From: CAYLZO01 sp964387775
GTDB lineage: Bacteria; Chloroflexota; Anaerolineae; JAAYZQ01
Reading direction: 5' to 3'
Length of the DNA stretch: 8,187 bases
NCBI GenBank assembly: GCA_964387775.1
Contig: CAYLZO010000234.1
Coordinates: forward strand, 1 to 8,187
In this document: in pieces, positions 1-5,471 of the stretch
Numbering within the stretch: the first letter of the stretch is position 1
Layout: each line of letters opens with the position of its first letter
Made by a program: the position numbers and the translations under genes
The notes under the pieces: model-generated
Database searches by the model: none
What the model saw: only the letters and a program-made list of their open reading frames with translations
What the model was told of the DNA's origin: nothing

Positions 1-2
1 CC

Positions 3-317
3 TTAGCAAAAGTCCGATTGACTCGAGGCGGAAGAAAGAACTATCATACGATGGCGGCCGCATATTTTACAGACATGGCCCACGTATTCCGGTCGCTCAG
101 GCGACTCTGTCGAAGTGGTTCCGAACTCTGTTTCGTCGTAGGTGATTCTGCACCCTATGGCATTTACTTGAATGTCGATGAGTGGCTCGGGGAATTGGCT
201 GTAGCATCGGGGTTTCTTGGTTATAGATTTGAAAAGATACGTGATCGCAACGTCAAGTGGAAGAATCGAAAGCACCGGGTGCCTCTAAAAGAAGGTAGAC
301 TCTGGATTGAAGGCTAA
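3..317 (+). CDS. Site-specific DNA methyltransferase, C-terminal part (5' end cut by window)
   Basis: The frame is open from the window edge to the TAA at 315-317, so about 104 C-terminal residues of a longer protein are visible; the TTG at 18 is not a real start. The text resembles the C-terminal end of bacterial DNA (adenine or N4-cytosine) methyltransferases: a strand with FVVGDSAPYG, then WLGELA, then FEKIRDRNVKWKNRKHRVP and a terminal EGRLWIEG. The catalytic (D/N/S)PP(Y/W) and SAM-binding FxGxG motifs are not in the visible part, so class and specificity cannot be read. Base composition is clearly AT-richer than the genes after 876, which suggests acquisition by transfer. The next reading frame starts 7 bases downstream and looks like its damaged endonuclease partner, so this was probably the modification half of a restriction-modification operon. 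The family call rests on recalled sequence similarity, without a database search. Confidence 0.72.
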   Translation, partial: LAKVRLTRGGRKNYHTMAAAYFTDMAHVFRSLRRLCRSGSELCFVVGDSAPYGIYLNVDEWLGELAVASGFLGYRFEKIRDRNVKWKNRKHRVPLKEGRLWIEG

Positions 318-323
318 GGTTTA

Positions 324-873
324 TGGCTGAATCACCATCTCACAAATTTGGACAAATCGTTGGGAACCTGATCGAATCGATCATGAAGCCATATCGTAAG
401 CGTTCAGGGGGATCTTGAATTGGACGCGGATTCACGCGGATTCCACGGATTTTAGCTACTCGCGACGGAATGCCAACCAATTTCGCCAGCGTGAATCCGT
501 GTAAATCCGTTTAATCCGTGTCCAATCATAACCCCACCTGAACGGTTACGAGTTCTTTACAACTGAAAGTGCCATGGACTTCTTGGATAAGCATTCCATC
601 TATGAAAGTTCTGAATTGTGGTATCTTTTTCCAACGGAGATCGTGTGGAAGGTTCATTCACTTCAAAACAGAAGACCAGAGATTTCATTCAATTCGTAAC
701 AAGTCAATAAACCTTCATGGATCAAGATCCCAACAACTTCTGCCATTATTAGAGACTATTTTCTGGCAGTTCTTGTTCCCCCCACATTGCAAGCAGTACC
801 AGTGACCGCCCAGGCCATTTCAGCGTATGGCTATGAAATCAAGAGTTTAGGAGATTACTCCGAAAGCAGGTAA
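324..873 (+). pseudogene. Degraded gene, probably the restriction endonuclease partner
   Basis: An ATG at 324 follows the methyltransferase stop by 6 bases and has a weak TAAGG in front. It encodes about 24 residues beginning MAESPSHKFGQIVGNLIES, which resembles the N-terminus of a group of endonucleases (or endonuclease-associated proteins) encoded beside such methylases. At about 395 the gene runs into a palindromic repeat and stops at TGA 416-418. Beyond the repeat, a different frame (550-873) reads as credible protein for 107 codons with a single in-frame TAA at 697-699, ending in AISAYGYEIKSLGDYSESR and a stop at 871-873. The remaining text is much shorter than a typical endonuclease of roughly 300 or more residues, so part of the gene is probably deleted as well. 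The endonuclease identity is inferred from position and the N-terminal likeness. The segment 550-873 could instead belong to another gene. A product from this locus is unlikely to be functional. Confidence 0.55.
395..550. mobile_element. MITE-like palindromic element, no coding capacity
   Basis: The two ends are inverted copies: CGTAAGCGTTCAGG at 395-408 against CCTGAACGGTTACG at 537-550, 13 of 14 bases pairing. The similarity continues inward through ATTGGACGCGGATT on the left and AATCCGTGTCCAAT on the right. Inside each arm is a short near-tandem unit around CGCGGATTC or AATCCGTG, and the unpaired centre is about 452-490. The whole element could fold into one long imperfect hairpin. It has no ORF and no clear target-site duplication (the flanks are ATAT and AGTT). 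This form suits a non-autonomous palindromic element mobilised in trans, or a REP-like intergenic repeat. It sits in the broken gene at 324-873 exactly where the N-terminal similarity ends. Confidence 0.72.
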
Positions 874-875
874 AG

Positions 876-2327
876 ATGTCTAGCGAGCCAACTGAAAACA
901 CCCATGTCGTCCAGCCGGAGAAGCCGCTACCCGAGATCAAGATCGCCGACTTGCCCCAGCCGCTGCGCCAGGCAGCGGGCCGGGCCAACTGGTTCGGCCT
1001 GATGCCGGTGCAGGCCCAGGCCATCCCGTACCTGATGGCCGGCCAGGACCTGATGGTCCAATCGCGCACCGGCAGCGGCAAGACGGGGGCCTTTTTGCTG
1101 CCCATCCTCGACATGGTCGATCCCAAACGCGACGTCTGCCAGGCCCTAGTGCTGGCGCCCACGCGCGAGCTGGCCCGGCAGGTGGCCGAGCAAGCCGAGA
1201 TCCTGGCCGGCGATACCGGGATGCGCACCGTCGTCGTCTATGGCGGGGTGGCCTACGGCCCGCAGATCCGGGGCTTTCGCCAGGGCGCCCATCTGGTGGT
1301 GGGCACGCCGGGCCGCATCCTCGATCACCTGCTCAAGCGCAACCTGTCGCTCAAGCACCTCAAGCTCCTGGTCTTTGACGAGGCCGACCGCATGTTGTCC
1401 ATGGGCTTCTACCCCGACATGCGGGCCGTCCAACGCCACCTGCCCTCGCGGCGGGTCCAGGGCGCCATGTTTTCGGCCACCTTTCCCTCGCGCGTGCAGC
1501 GGCTGGCCAACGCCTTCCTGCACGAGCCCCAGTTCCTCAGCCTGAGCCGCGACCACGTCCACGTGACCGACGTGGACCACGTCTACTATGTCGTGCCGCG
1601 CATGGACAAGGACCGCAGCCTGGTGCGCGTCATCGAGGTCGAGAACCCCGACGCGGCCCTGATCTTTTGCAACACCAAGGCTCGCGTGGGCTACGTCACG
1701 GCCGTCTTGCAGCGATTCGGCTACGACGCCGACGAGATCAGCTCCGACCTGACGCAAAAGGCCCGGGAAAAGATCATGGCCCGCACCCGCAAGGGACAAC
1801 TCCGCTTCCTCGTCGCCACCGACGTGGCCGCCCGGGGCATCGACCTGCCCGATCTGTCCCACGTCATCATCTACGAGCCGCCGGAGAACCTGGAGCTCTA
1901 CATCCACCGCGCCGGGCGGGTGGGCCGGGCCGGCGGCGGCGGCGTGGCCATCTCGCTGGTGGACGTCATGGAAAAGATGGAGCTGGAGCGCATCGTCAAG
2001 CGCTACGGCATCGAGATGGAGGAGTGGCCGCTGCCCAGCGACGAGGACGTGGCCGCCATCGTCGCCGAGCGGGTGACGGCGCTGCTGGAGGCCCGCCTGC
2101 GCGACCGCGACAAGCTCAAGATCGAGCGCATGGCGCGCTTTGAGCCCCTGGTCCACGAGCTCAGCGAGAGCGACGAGGGCCTGTCCCTGCTGACCATGCT
2201 GCTGGACGACTATTACCAGCAGACGCTGCACAATCCGCCGGCCCACCTCGAAGAAAGGGCGGCCAAGGCCGGCTCGCGCAGGCAAAAGAAGGGGCGCCGT
2301 GGCGGTGGCCGCCGCCGCCGGCGGTAG
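876..2327 (+). CDS. DEAD-box ATP-dependent RNA helicase
   Basis: This 483-residue protein should unwind or remodel RNA duplexes (ribosome assembly, mRNA turnover or cold adaptation are usual roles for the family). The motif set is complete and in order: Q motif with MPVQAQAIP (Gln at 46 or 48), Walker A SRTGSGKT 63-70, PTRELA 95-100, GG 123-124, TPGR 144-147, DEAD 168-171, SAT 200-202, ALIFCNTK 261-268, the RNA-contacting SSDLTQ 289-294 (often GDLSQ in relatives), VATDVAARGID 313-323 and HRAGRVGRAG 344-353. After the two RecA domains comes a charged helical stretch (about 365-465) and a very basic Arg/Gly tail at 467-483, typical of non-specific RNA binding. The length is close to short bacterial RhlE/CshA-type helicases, but I cannot assign an orthologue. 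The ATG at 876 has AGG five bases upstream and begins just 2 bases after the degraded gene. The translin-family gene follows after 11 bases, which suggests co-transcription. Confidence 0.96.
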   Translation: MSSEPTENTHVVQPEKPLPEIKIADLPQPLRQAAGRANWFGLMPVQAQAIPYLMAGQDLMVQSRTGSGKTGAFLLPILDMVDPKRDVCQALVLAPTRELARQVAEQAEILAGDTGMRTVVVYGGVAYGPQIRGFRQGAHLVVGTPGRILDHLLKRNLSLKHLKLLVFDEADRMLSMGFYPDMRAVQRHLPSRRVQGAMFSATFPSRVQRLANAFLHEPQFLSLSRDHVHVTDVDHVYYVVPRMDKDRSLVRVIEVENPDAALIFCNTKARVGYVTAVLQRFGYDADEISSDLTQKAREKIMARTRKGQLRFLVATDVAARGIDLPDLSHVIIYEPPENLELYIHRAGRVGRAGGGGVAISLVDVMEKMELERIVKRYGIEMEEWPLPSDEDVAAIVAERVTALLEARLRDRDKLKIERMARFEPLVHELSESDEGLSLLTMLLDDYYQQTLHNPPAHLEERAAKAGSRRQKKGRRGGGRRRRR

Positions 2328-2338
2328 AAGGAGCCCAC

Positions 2339-3016
2339 ATGGACGAACTGGAGAGCATCGTCGAGGAGATCCGCGCCGAGTTTGAGGCCAAAAACGCCGT
2401 GCGCGACGAGGCGCTGCGCCGCTCGCGGACGCTGATCCGCCACTGCGCCAACGCCATCCGGGCCGCCCACCGCGCGGACTTTGCGCAATCGCAGGACCTG
2501 CTCGCCACGGCGGGCAAGGCGGCCCGCGAGTTGGTCGCCGACCTGGACGGCTACCCCGACCTGTACCACGCCGGCTACACCCAGGACGCCCTCAAGGAAT
2601 ACGTCGAGGCCCGGACGGTCTATGCCTTTATCACCGGCGGCGACCTGCCCACCCCGGCCGAGCTGGGCGTCGAGCCGGCGGCCTACCTCAAGGGCGTGGC
2701 CGAGGCGGCCAGCGAGATGCGCCGCCACAGCCTCGACCTGATGCGCCAGAACCGGCTGGAACGCGCCGAGCAGATGCTGACCATCATGGACGAGGTCTAC
2801 AGCCAGCTCATGACCGTCGATTTTCCCGACGCCATCACCGGCGGGCTGCGCCGCACCACCGACATGCTGCGCGGCGTCGTCCATCGCACCCGGGGCGATC
2901 TGACCACGGCTTTTCGCCAGGAGATGATGCGCGAGGCGCTGCGGGAGTTTGAGGAGCGCGTGGGTCTTGGGGAATCGGGAAATCGGGTATCAGGAACCGG
3001 GGAATCGGGAGCCTGA
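2339..3016 (+). CDS. Translin-family nucleic-acid-binding protein
   Basis: This 225-residue, mostly helical, soluble protein matches the bacterial and archaeal translin family in length and text. Characteristic stretches are RSRTLIRHCANAIRAAHR at 28-45, GYPDLYHAGYTQDALKEYVEA at 71-91, ELGVEPAAYLKGVAEA at 108-123 and the strongly conserved TVDFPDAITGGLRRTTDMLR at 159-178. Translin-type proteins form ring oligomers that bind single-stranded RNA or DNA, and some relatives (TRAX, archaeal homologues) are endoribonucleases using acidic residues. Acidic positions fall in the expected helices here, but catalysis cannot be concluded by eye. AGGAG lies 5 bases before the ATG. The last ~17 residues (GLGESGNRVSGTGESGA) are Gly/Ser-rich and are encoded by a repeated sequence, not family sequence, so the original C-terminus appears replaced or extended. 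It follows the RNA helicase closely and precedes the membrane nuclease pair. Such genes are sometimes misannotated as haloacid dehalogenases. Confidence 0.87.
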   Translation: MDELESIVEEIRAEFEAKNAVRDEALRRSRTLIRHCANAIRAAHRADFAQSQDLLATAGKAARELVADLDGYPDLYHAGYTQDALKEYVEARTVYAFITGGDLPTPAELGVEPAAYLKGVAEAASEMRRHSLDLMRQNRLERAEQMLTIMDEVYSQLMTVDFPDAITGGLRRTTDMLRGVVHRTRGDLTTAFRQEMMREALREFEERVGLGESGNRVSGTGESGA

Positions 3017-3037
3017 TACCCGATACCAGGTATCTGG
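2969..3037. repeat. Short repeat cluster with a 13-bp perfect inverted repeat
   Basis: A 12-base direct repeat, GGGGAATCGGGA, occurs at 2969-2980 and 2999-3010 (30-base period). ATCGGGTATCAGG at 2982-2994 is perfectly inverted as CCTGATACCCGAT at 3012-3024, with a 17-base loop. CCAGGTATCTGG at 3026-3037 is a further near-palindrome using the same core. The stop codon of the translin-family gene (3014-3016) lies in the right arm. The hairpin could attenuate transcription or protect the upstream mRNA, but there is no T-run after it, so I do not call it an intrinsic terminator. It resembles REP-type intergenic repeats. Confidence 0.7.
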
Positions 3038-3049
3038 CTTGAGGTAAGC

Positions 3050-3304
3050 GTGAGCCAACCGGACGACGTCATCCGCGCCAGCGAGGTCGGCCAGTACGCG
3101 TTTTGCGCTCGGGCCTGGTGGTACAGCCGGGTCAAGGGCTACCGCTCGGCCAACGTGGCGGCGATGGAGCGGGGCGAGGCCCGGCATCGGCGGCACGGGC
3201 GGGCGGTGGCGGGGTATCACCTGCTGCGACGGGTGGCCGTGGCGCTGCTGCTCCTGGCGGCCTTGGCCCTGGTCGCCTGGCTGCTGCTGAGCTTGGGGAA
3301 TTGA
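3050..3304 (+). CDS. Cas4-like nuclease, N-terminal half, with C-terminal membrane helix
   Basis: This 84-residue protein starts at GTG, with GAGG about 6 bases upstream. Residues 8-50 read like the N-terminus of Cas4/RecB-type nucleases: IRASEVGQYAFCARAWW, with Cys19 followed by x-Arg21 as in the Y-x2-C-P-R segment that supplies the first iron-sulfur cysteine, then ERGEARHRRHG at 40-50, matching the G-x3-H segment that contributes the active-site histidine. Residues 61-80 form a strong hydrophobic transmembrane helix preceded by RR, so the domain should be cytoplasmic and the C-terminus outside. It contains no Asp/Glu-x-Lys catalytic core. That core is in the next gene, in the same frame, after one TGA and one codon. 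I infer that it acts as a subunit or half-domain of the following nuclease. Alternatives are a nonsense-split single gene or an independent small membrane protein. The cysteine and histidine motifs are visible; the pairing is inference. Confidence 0.82.
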   Translation: MSQPDDVIRASEVGQYAFCARAWWYSRVKGYRSANVAAMERGEARHRRHGRAVAGYHLLRRVAVALLLLAALALVAWLLLSLGN

Positions 3305-3307
3305 GCG

Positions 3308-3829
3308 ATGGGCTGGCTGCTGCTCGCCGCCGTCGCGCTGGGCGGGCTGGGGCTGTGGCTGCTGGCGCGCTCGGGGGCGGCGAGGCAGGAGACCGGGCTG
3401 CCGGTGGGCCGCGTAACCTACGTGGACACCGGGGCGTGGAACCGCGTCGAGCGGCCGCTTTTCTCCAACCGCTACCGGCTCACCGGCCGGCCCGACTACC
3501 TGGTCCGCGTCCGAGAGGGCGTCGTGCCCGTCGAGGTCAAGTCGGGGCGGGCGCCGAGCCAGCCCTACGAGGCCCACGTGTTGCAACTGGCCGCCTACTG
3601 CCTGCTGGTCGAGGAACAAGACGGCCGCCGGCCGCCCTACGGCCTCGTCAAATACGACGACCGGGCCTTCGAGATCGACTACACCCCCGCCCTCCGCGCC
3701 GAGTTGCTGGACGCCCTCGATGCCCTCCGCCGCGACGGCCACAGGCGCAGCGTGGATCGCAGCCACGACGAGCCGGCCCGCTGCCGGGGGTGCGGCCATC
3801 GCGGACGCTGCGACCAGCGGCTGGCCTGA
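3308..3829 (+). CDS. Membrane-anchored Cas4/Dna2-like PD-(D/E)XK nuclease, C-terminal half
   Basis: This 173-residue protein starts at ATG with GGGGAA eight bases upstream. Residues 2-20 are a transmembrane helix followed by R-S-G-A-A-R, which predicts the nuclease domain on the cytoplasmic side. The catalytic core is clear: GRPDYLV with Asp63, VEVKSG with Glu76 and Lys78, and QLAAY with Gln93 and Tyr97, the RecB/Cas4 signature. Near the end Cys159, Cys162 and Cys168 give C-x2-C-x5-C, the spacing of the three C-terminal iron-sulfur cysteines in Cas4. The fourth cysteine and the N-terminal histidine motif are absent here and lie in the preceding 84-residue protein. Cas4/Dna2 enzymes act as single-strand exonucleases or endonucleases on DNA ends. 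What a membrane-anchored version does is not known to me. No CRISPR array or cas1/cas2 is in the window, so a CRISPR role is not supported. The gene is convergent with the TldD gene, with a 4-base gap. Confidence 0.88.
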   Translation: MGWLLLAAVALGGLGLWLLARSGAARQETGLPVGRVTYVDTGAWNRVERPLFSNRYRLTGRPDYLVRVREGVVPVEVKSGRAPSQPYEAHVLQLAAYCLLVEEQDGRRPPYGLVKYDDRAFEIDYTPALRAELLDALDALRRDGHRRSVDRSHDEPARCRGCGHRGRCDQRLA

Positions 3830-3833
3830 CAGC

Positions 3834-5300
3834 CTATCCCTCGCCGCGGACCGGCACCCCCTGAAAGCGGGCCGGGGCGGCGCCGTGGCCCACGTGGGCG
3901 ATCTGCATTGGCTCGCCCTTGGCGCAACTGGGGATGCCCCACAGGCGCCAGTGGTCGGCGTTGCACACCGCGTCGCAACTGTTCCAGAAGCGGGGGGTCA
4001 TGTCGGTGTAGCTGGCGTCGCGCAGCAGGCGGCCCAGCTTGCCGTCCTTGATCTCGTAGGCCACCTCGGCGCCAAAGTGAAAGTTCAGTCGCTTGTCGTC
4101 CAGGCTCCAGCTCTTGGGCGTGTCGAGCAGGAGGCCGTCATCGGTGGCGGCGATGAGGTCGTCCAGCGCCCAGCCGCCCGGCTCCAGGCTGACGTTGGTC
4201 ATGCGGATGAGGGGCACCTTGCCCCAGCCATCGGCGCGCATCGCCCCGTTGCTAAAGGGCAGGGGCGGCACCGGCGTCGTGCGCGCATAGTGGTTGGCCA
4301 GCCACCAGGCCGTCTCGCGCGAGGTGAGATAGTTGACAAAGCGGCCCTCGTCCACCACAGGAAAGCGCTCGGCGGGCGAGCCCTCGTCGTCCCAGCCGAA
4401 GGAGCCCAGGCCCCGGGGCAGCGTCGCGTCGGCCACGATGGTGACCGCCGGCGAGCCGTATTGTAGCACGCCGAGCTGGTCGATGGTCAAAAAGCTGGTG
4501 CCGGCGAAAGACGCCTCGCTGCCCAGCACCCGGTCCAGCTCGATGGGATGGCCGCAGCTCTCGTGCACCTGCAGGGCGAGCAAGGCGCTGCCCAGGATGA
4601 CGGTCCGCTCGCCCGTGGGACAGACCGGGGCGCGGATGAGGGCCTCCGCCTCGTCGGCGCAGCGCTCGGCCTGGGCCGGCAGGTCCAGCTCGGTGAGGAA
4701 TTCGTAGCCGGCCTGGGCCTGGTCGGCAAAGCTGCGGCGCTGGAACACGCCGTCGTCGCCCACGGCCGTGGCCGCCACGCCGCCGCCGCACTCGACCACC
4801 GTCTGCTCCAGGCGGCTGCCCTCGCTGGAGACGAACCACTTTTGCTCGCGGAAGGCGTTCGTGTGGGTTTGGGCCACGCGCACGGCGGGCCGGCGCTGCA
4901 TCGCCTCGGAGCAGGCGACGAGCAGGTCCAGGCGCGTCTCCAAGGGCACGGCGAAGGGGTCCTGGGCGGGGTCGGTGGCGTAGGCGCCCACCTGGGCGGG
5001 CCGGCCGGGCAGGGCCAGCGGTTCAGCGCGGACCTGGGCGCTGGCTCGGGCGAGGGCCAGGGCGCGATCCACCGTCTCGGCGGCGGCCTCTGGGGTGAAC
5101 GCGGCGCTGGCGGCGAACCCCCAGGCGCCGCCGGCCAGGACGCGCAGGCCAAAACCAGCGTCCTCGGTCGAGGCGGCGCGGTCGGGCCTGCCGTTCTTGA
5201 CCAGCAGGCGCTCGGTGCGGCGTTCGGCGGCGCGCACGTCGGCGTAGGTCGCGCCCCGTTGCACGGCCCGATCCAGGACGTTCAGGGCAAAGGCTTCCAT
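3834..5300 (-). CDS. tldD: TldD-family zinc metalloprotease
   Basis: This 488-residue protein has the family's length and key motifs. HESCGH at 246-251 is the HExxxH zinc site, and Cys459 in GIPSCAKGEP, followed by VGHG at 470-473, is the expected third-ligand region. Other typical text includes GFGLRVLAGGAWGFA at 49-63, RGLGSFGWDDEG at 296-307 and YEIKDGKLGRLLRDASY at 415-431. TldD/TldE proteins form a cytoplasmic peptidase that threads unfolded or leader peptides through a narrow tunnel, known for maturing microcin B17 and degrading CcdA. The bacterial housekeeping substrate is unclear. The usual partner TldE/PmbA, often adjacent, is not in this window: the gene's downstream side meets the convergent nuclease gene. 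The start has GAGGAG (complement of 5308-5313) seven bases upstream. The best promoter is the complement of 5341-5369. It may be one of several TldD-like paralogues. Confidence 0.94.
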   Translation of the reverse strand: MEAFALNVLDRAVQRGATYADVRAAERRTERLLVKNGRPDRAASTEDAGFGLRVLAGGAWGFAASAAFTPEAAAETVDRALALARASAQVRAEPLALPGRPAQVGAYATDPAQDPFAVPLETRLDLLVACSEAMQRRPAVRVAQTHTNAFREQKWFVSSEGSRLEQTVVECGGGVAATAVGDDGVFQRRSFADQAQAGYEFLTELDLPAQAERCADEAEALIRAPVCPTGERTVILGSALLALQVHESCGHPIELDRVLGSEASFAGTSFLTIDQLGVLQYGSPAVTIVADATLPRGLGSFGWDDEGSPAERFPVVDEGRFVNYLTSRETAWWLANHYARTTPVPPLPFSNGAMRADGWGKVPLIRMTNVSLEPGGWALDDLIAATDDGLLLDTPKSWSLDDKRLNFHFGAEVAYEIKDGKLGRLLRDASYTDMTPRFWNSCDAVCNADHWRLWGIPSCAKGEPMQIAHVGHGAAPARFQGVPVRGEG

Positions 5301-5340
5301 GGTCGATCTCCTCGTTCGTCGTGGTTATTCCGTGGCCCTC

Positions 5341-5369
5341 ATTCTACCGGATCTCGCGGCGGTGTGCAA
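5341..5369 (-). promoter_or_regulatory. Predicted sigma70-type promoter for the TldD gene
   Basis: Read on the minus strand, TTGCAC (complement of 5364-5369) is followed by exactly 17 bases and then TAGAAT (complement of 5341-5346). The -10 matches the consensus at 5 of 6 positions, while the -35 matches only its TTG. Transcription would start near 5334, leaving a leader of about 34 bases with GAGGAG in front of the ATG. It is placed back to back with the plus-strand promoter at 5405-5433. Confidence 0.55.
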
Positions 5370-5404
5370 ATTGGCGCTGGCGGCGATGGGCGCGCGGACG
5401 GGAA

Positions 5405-5433
5405 TTGACGCTCGTGGCGAAGTGTGCTACACT
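5405..5433 (+). promoter_or_regulatory. Predicted sigma70-type promoter for the patatin-like gene
   Basis: TTGACG at 5405-5410, a 17-base spacer, then TACACT at 5428-5433, preceded by TGC (5425-5427), which provides an extended -10 TG. The -35 matches 5 of 6 consensus bases. Expected initiation is near 5440, giving a leader of about 30 bases that contains the GGGAGG ribosome site at 5459-5464. This is the clearest promoter in the window. Whether it also drives hicB-hicA 16 bases after the patatin gene depends on read-through. Confidence 0.68.
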
Positions 5434-5471
5434 CTGCCTGCCCGAGCAAGGAGAGAAAGGGAGGCAGAGGC

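Noticed and set aside
569..805. 78-codon plus-strand ORF in the AT-rich region
   Set aside because: The overlapping frame at 550-873 reads as more protein-like text. This one is rich in Trp, Cys and Phe in an unpatterned way and has no ribosome site or recognisable motif.
1146..2285. Long minus-strand ORF (379 codons) opposite the helicase
   Set aside because: It is an antisense shadow of a complete, motif-perfect helicase gene in GC-rich DNA, with repetitive His/Gly/Val/Gln composition and no family resemblance.
2982..3024. Rho-independent terminator after the translin gene
   Set aside because: The stem is perfect, but the loop is 17 bases and no T-run follows. It fits a repeat element better.
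3302..3304. TGA recoded as an amino acid in this genome
   Set aside because: TGA ends hicB in a typical one-base overlap with hicA, and also ends the nuclease gene. Tryptophan is encoded by TGG throughout.
3050..3829. CRISPR-Cas adaptation module
   Set aside because: Only the Cas4-like fold is present. There are no direct repeats with spacers and no cas1 or cas2, and membrane helices are not a feature of CRISPR Cas4.
4548..5408. Plus-strand ORF (286 codons) opposite the TldD gene
   Set aside because: It mirrors the TldD coding strand and is dominated by Gly and Ala. The TldD frame carries the HExxxH and cysteine motifs.
5424..5471. Upstream start of the patatin-like gene at ATG 5424
   Set aside because: It lies upstream of the predicted transcription start and overlaps the spacer and -10. 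The ATG at 5472 has GGGAGG at a proper distance and fits the family's N-terminus.
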